Under the pieces are notes generated by a model, which saw nothing but the letters and a program-made list of their open reading frames with translations, ran no database searches and was not told where the DNA came from. A stretch of 64,000 nucleotides of DNA from UKL13-2 sp038206765 (GTDB lineage Bacteria > Pseudomonadota > Gammaproteobacteria > Burkholderiales > Usitatibacteraceae), in the NCBI GenBank assembly GCA_038206765.1, contig JBBRAM010000021.1:5763-69762 (forward strand), read 5' to 3'. Shown here in pieces: positions 42,015 to 48,995 of this stretch. Position 1 is the first letter of the stretch, and the number at the start of each line of letters is the position of its first letter. Position numbers and translations under genes: made by a program.

Positions 42015-43705
42015 ATCGTGTGATCGAGCATCAATTGCAAGGTGGTATTGCCACGAAACTCGTTGATTGATGGTCTAAACACCGCGCCGATACTCGTGTT
42101 TAGGGCATCAGGCGAGCCAAACCGCATCGCCTCAAAGACAGTTCCATCGAGCGATAATTTGAGCTTCAAGTGTTTTTCGCCGACCACACGTTGCTCAACG
42201 ACCTTAAATTCCCCGGTGAAGGAGGGCGCAGCAAAACCTTGCCCCCAAATTTGCGATTCGAGCGACTGTACGAAATCAAATGTGAGTTCATTTGCGCGAA
42301 GCGGGCCGTCAGTCTCGATGCGTTCTTGCAAATCGGTTGGCGACAATAAATTGCGCACGACGTTCTCGAATGCGCTCGCAAAATCAGAAAATGCCGTTTG
42401 CGGAATCGTTAGCCCCGCTGCCATCGCATGCCCGCCGAATTTAGTGATGATGCCGGGATGGCGTTTCGTTACCAAATCGAGCGCATCACGCATATGCAGG
42501 CCCTGAATGGAGCGCCCCGAACCCTTTAGATTCCCTTCCCCGTCAGCAGCAAAGGCAATCACGGGACGATGATATTTTTCGCGAATGCGTGAGGCCAATA
42601 TGCCCACCACGCCTTGATGCCAGTTCGGCTCGAAGATCGCCAATGAATATCGCAGACCAACATCAATTTCCGCCAGTGAAACCAACGCTTCATCTTTCAT
42701 GTCGGATTCAATCGCGCGACGTTCGCGGTTGAGTTCATCAAGCTTGGTGGCAAGGTTGAGTGCGATTGCATCGTTATCCGCCAGCAAGCACGCGATCCCC
42801 AACGACATATCCTCTAATCGCCCGGCCGCATTCAAACGCGGGCCAACCACAAAGCCCATGTCGTAGGTGCTGACTTTTCGGTAATCGCGTCCGCCAACTT
42901 GCAAAATTGCGCGAATGCCGGCCGACATGCGCCCCGCGCGGATGCGGGCAAGACCTTGCTCGACCAAGACGCGATTATTGTGATCAAGACGGACTACATC
43001 GGCCACCGTGCCGAGCGCAACGAGATCCAGCAAATCAGCTAAGTTGGGCTCGGGCATCCGCGAGGAATCGGAGAAATGCCCGCGGTCACGCAACAACGCC
43101 CTCAACGCCAACATTACATAAAAAATAACGCCGACCCCGGCTAAATTTTTGCTGCCAAAACTGTCGCCACGTTGATTCGGATTCACGATCACGGCCGCAT
43201 CGGGCAAGGCATCGCCGGGTAAATGATGATCGGTCACCACGACCTGAATGCCGCGCCGATTTGCCTCGGCGACGCCGTCCACACTGGCGATACCGTTATC
43301 GACGGTGATAATGATGTCGGGGTTTTTTTCGGCGGCCAACGCGACAATTTCCGGCGTTAAGCCATACCCGTATTTAAAGCGATCCGGCACTACGTAATCG
43401 ACCGCAGTACCCATGGCCCGCAATGCGCGCATGGCCACCGCGCAGGCGGTCGCGCCGTCGGCATCGTAGTCAGCGACGATGAGGAGCTTTTTTTTGGCCA
43501 CGATCGCATCGGCCAACAACAAGGCGGCGGCATCGATGTGCGCAAGTTGCGCGGGTGGCAGGAGTGATGTCATGCCGTAATCAAGCTCGTGTGCGCCGGT
43601 CACCCCGCGTGCCGCAAATAGCCTCGCCATGCGAGGGTCAACTTGGCCTGCAATGAGCGCAGCACACGCGCCAGCGTCGCGGCTACGGGTGACGATTTCA
43701 ACCAT
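42011..43705 (-). CDS. recJ: single-stranded-DNA-specific exonuclease RecJ
   Basis: 564 residues. 5'-3' ssDNA exonuclease in recombination and mismatch repair. DHH domain motifs: LIVADYDADGATACAVAMRA (Asp triad), TVDNGIAS and VTDHHLPGD; DHHA1 motif GGHAMAAGLTI; OB-fold C-terminus. The ATG at 43705 matches the family start (EIVTRSRDAGA); a TTG 12 codons upstream lacks support. Neighbours follow the Burkholderiales order recJ next to rpfE-like and lolCD. Confidence 0.95.
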   Translation of the reverse strand: MVEIVTRSRDAGACAALIAGQVDPRMARLFAARGVTGAHELDYGMTSLLPPAQLAHIDAAALLLADAIVAKKKLLIVADYDADGATACAVAMRALRAMGTAVDYVVPDRFKYGYGLTPEIVALAAEKNPDIIITVDNGIASVDGVAEANRRGIQVVVTDHHLPGDALPDAAVIVNPNQRGDSFGSKNLAGVGVIFYVMLALRALLRDRGHFSDSSRMPEPNLADLLDLVALGTVADVVRLDHNNRVLVEQGLARIRAGRMSAGIRAILQVGGRDYRKVSTYDMGFVVGPRLNAAGRLEDMSLGIACLLADNDAIALNLATKLDELNRERRAIESDMKDEALVSLAEIDVGLRYSLAIFEPNWHQGVVGILASRIREKYHRPVIAFAADGEGNLKGSGRSIQGLHMRDALDLVTKRHPGIITKFGGHAMAAGLTIPQTAFSDFASAFENVVRNLLSPTDLQERIETDGPLRANELTFDFVQSLESQIWGQGFAAPSFTGEFKVVEQRVVGEKHLKLKLSLDGTVFEAMRFGSPDALNTSIGAVFRPSINEFRGNTTLQLMLDHTM

Positions 43706-43749
43706 GGGAGGCGACAGCGAAAGGAGAGCAAAACTGATCAAAAAAACAA

Positions 43750-44880
43750 CTACGCATAGTCAGCCAATTTTTTCTTTACCACCAACGGCTTCAAAATTCT
43801 CCAAAACTCCCACGGTTGTGGCTGCACCACGTTCACGCGGAATGAAACAGATTCATTGGGCAGTATCAACGTAAACGATTCAATGGTGCGGTCAACAATC
43901 GCCGCTCTGATGGGCTGCAGCCAGTCGGTGTCAATCGCCTGCACCGCCATCATCCAGTCATGCCGCTGGCCTGCTCGGATGGCTTTGGTTGGCTGGTGCA
44001 GCACCACGATGTTGTGGGTGCTGGCAATCGGCATGAGTCCGTAACCGGCGGGTAAGGCACTCACTGCTAATTTATTGCGCACCGCCAAACCCCGCGCCAG
44101 TGCTAGCTTTGCGAGCAGTAGCTTATATGGATATTCTGGTTTGGCGGGACCTTTAACGGTTGGTGTTAATAGCAAATTTCTGTTATTACGAATCGCCAAC
44201 ATATGCGCCGTGTTGGCCGGTTTTGCGGTTGGCTCGGCTACGCGAAAGCTGCCACCACCCCAAAACCAGAGGCCGTTTATCGGCAGTTGATTGTTTTCCT
44301 GCCGGGCGATATTCACCGGATGGTCATGCAGCAACATTTGCAATTCATTTTGCAAACTCCGCCAATTGATCTTGCCTTCATTGTTGGCCGGTAAATGGTC
44401 GAACACGTTCGCGCCGTTCGCTTTCCACAATGGCGTGGTATCGGGTATTTCATCATGCGGAATCTTTAGATACCAGCGTGCGGCATCGCGCGCCTCAATG
44501 ATAAGACCATCGCTCGCTAAATGCCGATTTAGGGTTTCGACAATAGCCTGTGCCTCGTCCATCGTCGGCTCGATCACATGTGAATCCATCAGCTGCACAT
44601 TGTCGCGGCTGATGTGCAAATGCACCGGATCGGCTCTGAGCCACATATCGTCCCCCGGCGTGCCGCCATCAGCTAGCAGTGTGAGTGCCGCGACAGGGTT
44701 GGAAGCGATAAATTTTAAGCCTAGCTCGTGCAGGCAGGATTCTTCCAAAAAACGCCCCGGCTGGCGTTTAATGTCGCCCATTGCCAGCAGCGTTTGCAGG
44801 TTTGGCAAGGCAGGTAAATCTTGGCGGGCGATAAAAGTTGGCGGGGGGATTAAATCGGGGATCAGTAGAGTCAAGTGCAT
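43750..44880 (-). CDS. RpfE-like regulatory protein / phosphoglycerate-mutase-like
   Basis: 376 residues. Resembles the RpfE-type proteins that lie between recJ and lolC in betaproteobacteria: start MHLTLLIPDLIPPPTF, then ALTLLADGGTPGDDMWLRAD, PVHLHISRDNVQL and an extended C-terminal half (LWFWGGGSFRVAEPTAKPAN). The family is predicted to relate to alkaline-phosphatase-fold phosphoglycerate mutases, but no activity is proven. The ATG at 44880 lies in the third of three tandem copies of the gene's own 5' end. Because copy 2 is in frame, translation could also begin at TTG 44928 and add 16 residues; copy 1 is out of frame by one base. Divergent from lolC. Confidence 0.82.
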   Translation of the reverse strand: MHLTLLIPDLIPPPTFIARQDLPALPNLQTLLAMGDIKRQPGRFLEESCLHELGLKFIASNPVAALTLLADGGTPGDDMWLRADPVHLHISRDNVQLMDSHVIEPTMDEAQAIVETLNRHLASDGLIIEARDAARWYLKIPHDEIPDTTPLWKANGANVFDHLPANNEGKINWRSLQNELQMLLHDHPVNIARQENNQLPINGLWFWGGGSFRVAEPTAKPANTAHMLAIRNNRNLLLTPTVKGPAKPEYPYKLLLAKLALARGLAVRNKLAVSALPAGYGLMPIASTHNIVVLHQPTKAIRAGQRHDWMMAVQAIDTDWLQPIRAAIVDRTIESFTLILPNESVSFRVNVVQPQPWEFWRILKPLVVKKKLADYA

Positions 44881-44975
44881 AGAAGTGGCCGTCGGGATAA
44901 TATCGGGGATCAGTAGAATGAGGTGCAAAAAAGTGGGCGGTAGATCAGATCGGCAATGAGGAGCGTGAGGCGCAG
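44833..44975 (-). repeat. 47/48-bp tandem triplication of the rpfE-like 5' end
   Basis: On the minus strand three imperfect copies begin at 44975, 44928 and 44880 (spacing 47 and 48 bp). Each codes LxLxLLIxDxI-like peptides in its own frame. Only the last has an ATG. Confidence 0.85.
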
Positions 44976-45126
44976 GATTGAATTTTAACATTGCAGCGTG
45001 GTCTACCCGTAACCTTGCCGGTTTGTAGGACAGTTTGTGGCACACTCAGCATCTACGAAGCAACGGTAAATCCCCCGCTCTTCATCCATCCATCGCCCAT
45101 TCATCACCCAGCCAACGGAAAACCCT

Positions 45127-46371
45127 TTGCAACCACTCTCACTCTTCATCGGCCTGCGCTACCTGCGCGCCAAGCGCGACAACAACTTCATATCATTTAT
45201 TTCGCTAATTTCGATGGCCGGCATTGCCTTAGGCATCGCCGCGCTGATCGTCGTGCTTTCGGTCATGAACGGCTTTCAGAAAGAAGTGCGCGCCAAGATG
45301 CTGGGGGTGGCCTCGCATATCCAGATCAATGGTTTTGAGAGCGGTTTGGCCGATTGGCAGAATGTAATGTCGCTTGCGCAAAAAAATGCAGAAGTGATTG
45401 GCGCGGCACCGTTCGTGTCAGGGCAGGGCATGCTGACCTACGGGCAGACTTCACGCGGTGTTGGCATTCGCGGCATTGATCCCGCGTTGGAGAGCACCGT
45501 GGCTGATTTTGCGGCCAGCATGAAGATTGGCGAGCTGACGGCATTGAAACCGGGCGAATACGGCATTGTCTTAGGCGCTGAATTGGCGCGGGCGTTGCAG
45601 GCCAATATGGGGACAAAAATTCAGTTGCTGATCCCGCAGGGCAGCACATCAATCGCGGGCCTAGTGCCGCGTTTGCGGACGTTTACGGTGGTGGGGATTT
45701 TTAGTTCAGGGCATTTCGAGTTTGATCTTAATTTGGCACTCATCCACATCAAAGATGCGCAGGTTTTATACCGAATGGAGGACGCGATCAGCGGCGTACG
45801 CTTGAAAGTGAACGACCTGGACCGGGCGCCGATGGTGGCGAGAGCATTGGCAAAAGTCTTGCCGGTTGAGGGCTATGTGACGGACTGGACACAGCAAAAC
45901 GCGGTCTATTTTCGCGCGGTGCAGATTGAAAAACGGATGATGTTCATTATTCTCACGCTTATCATCGCGGTCGCGGCGTTTAATTTGGTATCAACGTTGG
46001 TGATGGTGGTGACGGACAAGCATCCTGATATCGCCATCTTGCGAACACTCGGCGCGTCGCCTTCGCTCATCATGAAAATTTTTGTTGTGCAGGGCGCATT
46101 GGTGGGTGTGATCGGCACCGTGATTGGCGTGGTGGGTGGCGTGCTGTTGGCGCTGAATGTCTCGGCGGTGGTGGTGGCAATTGAGCAAATATTTGGCTTC
46201 CAAGTGATCTCAAAGGAAATTTATTTCTTGACGGAGCTGCCATCTGATTTGCACTGGAATGATGTTTCGCAAATTGCCGTGATCGCGTTGGTGATGGCGC
46301 TGGTCGCCACGCTTTACCCGAGCTGGCGTGCCTCGAAAGTGAATCCGGCCGAGGCGCTGCGGTATGAGTGA
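45127..46371 (+). CDS. lolC: lipoprotein-releasing system permease LolC/LolE
   Basis: 414 residues. Inner-membrane component of the LolCDE machine that extracts outer-membrane lipoproteins and passes them to LolA. One helix near the N-terminus (FISFISLISMAGIALGIAAL), the family segment IVVLSVMNGFQKEVR, a large periplasmic domain, and three C-terminal helices (KRMMFIILTLIIAVAAFNL, FVVQGALVGVIGTVIGVVGG and ALVMALVATLYPSW). The start is TTG at 45127, matching the family N-terminus (LSLFIGLRYLRAKR). Only one LolC/E-type permease is present, as in the betaproteobacteria with a homodimeric LolF-type permease. The last codons overlap lolD by eight bases. Confidence 0.94.
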   Translation: MQPLSLFIGLRYLRAKRDNNFISFISLISMAGIALGIAALIVVLSVMNGFQKEVRAKMLGVASHIQINGFESGLADWQNVMSLAQKNAEVIGAAPFVSGQGMLTYGQTSRGVGIRGIDPALESTVADFAASMKIGELTALKPGEYGIVLGAELARALQANMGTKIQLLIPQGSTSIAGLVPRLRTFTVVGIFSSGHFEFDLNLALIHIKDAQVLYRMEDAISGVRLKVNDLDRAPMVARALAKVLPVEGYVTDWTQQNAVYFRAVQIEKRMMFIILTLIIAVAAFNLVSTLVMVVTDKHPDIAILRTLGASPSLIMKIFVVQGALVGVIGTVIGVVGGVLLALNVSAVVVAIEQIFGFQVISKEIYFLTELPSDLHWNDVSQIAVIALVMALVATLYPSWRASKVNPAEALRYE

Positions 46372-46411
46372 TGCCATGAGTGATGCTATGAATGAGGCAA
46401 TGAATAATTCT
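46364..46411. repeat. 12-bp tandem repeat at the lolD start
   Basis: Four imperfect 12-bp units of ATGAGTGATGCC type, each beginning with an in-frame ATG. The first overlaps the lolC stop. Confidence 0.88.
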
Positions 46412-47074
46412 GTCCTGGCGTGTCGGAACGTCGTTAAGACATTTAAACAAGGCAAAAACGAGGTTCCTGTTTTGCGCGGTATTGATTTCACAGTGCAAAA
46501 AGGCGAAACCATCGCCATTGTTGGCGCCTCAGGTTCCGGCAAAAGCACGTTGCTGCATATCTTGGGCGGGCTTGATGCCTTGACCGAAGGCGAAGTCACC
46601 TTAATGGGCGAGCGGATGGATAGGCTGTCTGCGGTTGCACAGGGCGATTTGCGTAACCGTGCGCTGGGATTTATTTATCAATTCCATCATTTGTTGCCCG
46701 AATTCACCGCGTTGGAAAATGTAGCGATGCCACTGGCCATAAGGGGTGAAGAAACCAAACTCGCCAAAGAACGTGCAGCCGAAATGTTGAACGATGTCGG
46801 CTTGTCGCATCGCTTAACGCATAAACCCGGCGAGCTATCGGGCGGTGAGCGTCAGCGTGTTGCCGTGGCGCGTGCGCTCGTCACGCATCCTGCATGCGTG
46901 CTGGCGGACGAGCCGACGGGCAACCTTGATCGTGGCACCGCTGACAGCGTATTTGAACTGATCATGCGGCTGAACGCGAAATACGAAACGGCGCTGGTGA
47001 TGGTGACACACGATCCGCAGCTGGCTGCAAAAATGTCGCGGAAGCTGGTGATTGCGGATGGGAAATTGACATAG
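46364..47074 (+). CDS. lolD: lipoprotein-releasing system ATPase LolD
   Basis: 236 residues. ATPase of the LolCDE complex. Walker A GASGSGKS (54-61), Q-loop FIYQFHHLLPEFT with the LolD-typical sequence, signature LSGGERQRVAVARAL, Walker B VLADEPTGNLD, switch His VTHDPQ. The N-terminus is unusual: a 12-bp tandem repeat gives four in-frame ATGs (46364, 46376, 46388, 46400) and the residues MSDAMSDAMNEAMNNS before the conserved domain begins. The first ATG is chosen from the GAGG about nine bases upstream, but initiation at any of the four would give a functional ATPase. Overlaps the lolC stop. Confidence 0.94.
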   Translation: MSDAMSDAMNEAMNNSVLACRNVVKTFKQGKNEVPVLRGIDFTVQKGETIAIVGASGSGKSTLLHILGGLDALTEGEVTLMGERMDRLSAVAQGDLRNRALGFIYQFHHLLPEFTALENVAMPLAIRGEETKLAKERAAEMLNDVGLSHRLTHKPGELSGGERQRVAVARALVTHPACVLADEPTGNLDRGTADSVFELIMRLNAKYETALVMVTHDPQLAAKMSRKLVIADGKLT

Positions 47075-47080
47075 GGTTAG

Positions 47081-47122
47081 CCGCAACCGCAACCGCAACC
47101 GCAACCGCAACCGCAACCGCAA
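47081..47122. repeat. hexanucleotide repeat (CCGCAA)7
   Basis: Seven perfect CCGCAA units just after the lolD stop, in a convergent gap; degenerate GGAGCC-type units continue to about 47145. Confidence 0.95.
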
Positions 47123-47241
47123 CTCAAACCGGAGCCGGAGTCGGAGCGCCCACGCGGCCAAACTCTAGTACCGGCGCGGCGTTTGAGGCTTTTTAGTGCA
47201 TTGTGGTTGGTGCTTAGTAATTGGTGCTTGGTATTTAGGGC

Positions 47242-47595
47242 TCAGGCTTTCGGTATCCAGCGAAATTTCTTCAAATCAATTTTGCCACCTGCACTACCTT
47301 CTGCACTAAATTCCACGCCCTCGTTTTCCAAAAGCACACGCTGATAATCATCACTACCCGATTCCCAATCCGCCAGCCGACGACTGACGCGACCTTGCGC
47401 ATTGACGACGCGATGCCAAGGGATTTTGATATGGTCCGGTGTGAGCCGCAGCGCTAATCCGGCTTGTCGCGCTGCTCTCGGCATGCCCGCCAAAAGCGCA
47501 ATTTGCCCGTAAGTTGCCACTTTGCCGCGCGGGATTTTTTTGACGACGGCGTAGATGCTGGCGTACTTATGATCATGTTTTTCCGCCGCCATCAA
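47242..47595 (-). CDS. alkyltransferase-like protein (ATL, MGMT family)
   Basis: 117 residues. Related to the DNA-binding domain of O6-alkylguanine-DNA alkyltransferase, but the active-site PCHR is PWHR here (59-62, Trp for Cys), which defines ATL proteins. They cannot remove the alkyl group; they bind and flag bulky O6-alkylguanine for nucleotide excision repair. The HTH region (GKVATYGQIALLAGMPRAARQAGLAL) with the Arg finger is intact. Overlaps the AlkA-like gene by four bases, so the two make an alkylation-repair operon. Confidence 0.93.
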   Translation of the reverse strand: MMAAEKHDHKYASIYAVVKKIPRGKVATYGQIALLAGMPRAARQAGLALRLTPDHIKIPWHRVVNAQGRVSRRLADWESGSDDYQRVLLENEGVEFSAEGSAGGKIDLKKFRWIPKA

Positions 47596-48224
47596 TAAAC
47601 CACCGGCTTCGCTTCAAGGGATCGCCATAAATACCACGAGGCAACTGTGTTCCAAGGTGCCCAGCGGGCGCGGTAGGCCTCGATCTCGGCCTTTCCGATT
47701 TGCTCGCCGTGGTGAAAATGCTTTTCAATCGCGCGGATCACGCCAATGTCGGCGACCGGAAACACATTGGGCCGCATCATGTAAAAGATCAAAAACATTT
47801 CAGCGCTCCACCGGCCAATGCCTTTGATGCGTACCAAATCGTCGATCACCTCATCGTCCGACATGGTGGCCCAACGACGCGGATTGACGAGTTTGTCGTT
47901 GAAATGCCGCGCTAAATCTTGAATGTAGACCGCTTTACTGCCGGATAGTCCACACGCTCGCAACGCTTCAACCCGCATCCTTAATATTGCCGGCGCTGTG
48001 ACTGTTTTTGAATTGATGTCGGCTGCAGCGACCAACCGGTTCCATACCGATTGTGCTGCGGCAACCGAAATTTGTTGCCCAACGATCGCGCGCGCCAGTG
48101 TCGCAAACGCACTGCCACGTGAGCGCAGGTCGGCTTCGGGATGGACCTTTATCAAACCGCGCATGACCTTGCAGCGTTTGGAAAGATCGCGCGATGCTTC
48201 ATCCCAATATTCAGGTTTCATCAT
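47592..48224 (-). CDS. DNA-3-methyladenine glycosylase II (AlkA-like)
   Basis: 210 residues. HhH-GPD glycosylase that excises alkylated purines. The helix-hairpin-helix is LVRIKGIGRWSAEMFLIF and the catalytic Asp is in FPVADIGVIRA. Short version without the N-terminal TBP-like domain of E. coli AlkA. Two adjacent ATGs at 48224 and 48221 follow GGGAG; either may serve, the second having the better spacing. Translationally coupled to the ATL gene downstream (four-base overlap). Confidence 0.92.
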   Translation of the reverse strand: MMKPEYWDEASRDLSKRCKVMRGLIKVHPEADLRSRGSAFATLARAIVGQQISVAAAQSVWNRLVAAADINSKTVTAPAILRMRVEALRACGLSGSKAVYIQDLARHFNDKLVNPRRWATMSDDEVIDDLVRIKGIGRWSAEMFLIFYMMRPNVFPVADIGVIRAIEKHFHHGEQIGKAEIEAYRARWAPWNTVASWYLWRSLEAKPVVY

Positions 48225-48261
48225 TGCTCCCGTTAAGCGGTGAGGGTTGCTGCCATCGTTG

Positions 48262-48813
48262 TTATTGTTGCTGCCGCCGCTGGCGACGCTTCCACATGGT
48301 CGAAACGACGCATCGCCAGATTAACATCGTGCCGAAATAACCGACGATAGCGAAGATCACAGATTGGATCGCCAAGCCAATCAGCAGCGTCGGGCCGAGT
48401 GAGACAAACCAATTGAACATATCGGGAACGATACGCCAAAGTTGTGTGAATGAGAGTGATAGCGTCAATTCTGGCGGCGCGATATTGCGCATACTCTCGC
48501 CGGTGACGATTGTGCCGATGCTATAGGCCAAAATATAGAGCGGGATGAAGGTCAGCGGGTTCGTATAGAGAGTGGCAGCGGCTGCCGCCAAAATATTGGC
48601 GCGCAGCGGAATCGCAATCAAAACCGCCAACAATATTTGAACGGGTCCGGGGATTAAACCCGTGACAAATCCGATGGCGACGCCGAGCGCGACGCTGCGC
48701 CGATGCAGATGCCATAGGCGCGGGTGGCCAAGCCACGGCGCTAACCAACGCAGGTACCGGTTCTCAGTGATTAATTCGGGCCGTGGGAGTTTGCGGCGTA
48801 GGTAGCGTTTCAT
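48262..48813 (-). CDS. DUF2062 membrane protein
   Basis: 183 residues. Inner-membrane protein with helices at ~42-70 (ALGVAIGFVTGLIPGPVQILLAVLIAIPL), ~75-100 and ~140-170, basic at both ends (KRYLRRKLPR; KRRQRRQQQ). DUF2062 members are common near comEC/lolD in betaproteobacteria, sometimes fused to glycosyltransferases; function unknown. Divergent from comEC across about 180 bases. Confidence 0.88.
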   Translation of the reverse strand: MKRYLRRKLPRPELITENRYLRWLAPWLGHPRLWHLHRRSVALGVAIGFVTGLIPGPVQILLAVLIAIPLRANILAAAAATLYTNPLTFIPLYILAYSIGTIVTGESMRNIAPPELTLSLSFTQLWRIVPDMFNWFVSLGPTLLIGLAIQSVIFAIVGYFGTMLIWRCVVSTMWKRRQRRQQQ

Positions 48814-48995
48814 TTGGCCTTTTGGTTGCCAGCGTGTCGTCGATTGGTGTGGTTGCTGCGTTAGACCGTTGGGAATTTGTTTTGGGGTCGCGCCACCATT
48901 AAAGTTACCATCGAAGTCATCACTACAGTCAAAGCCAAGTTACCCTAATTCGGTTCTTTTTTCGTTGCAAGTTCGCAGATAACAAGAATAATAGC

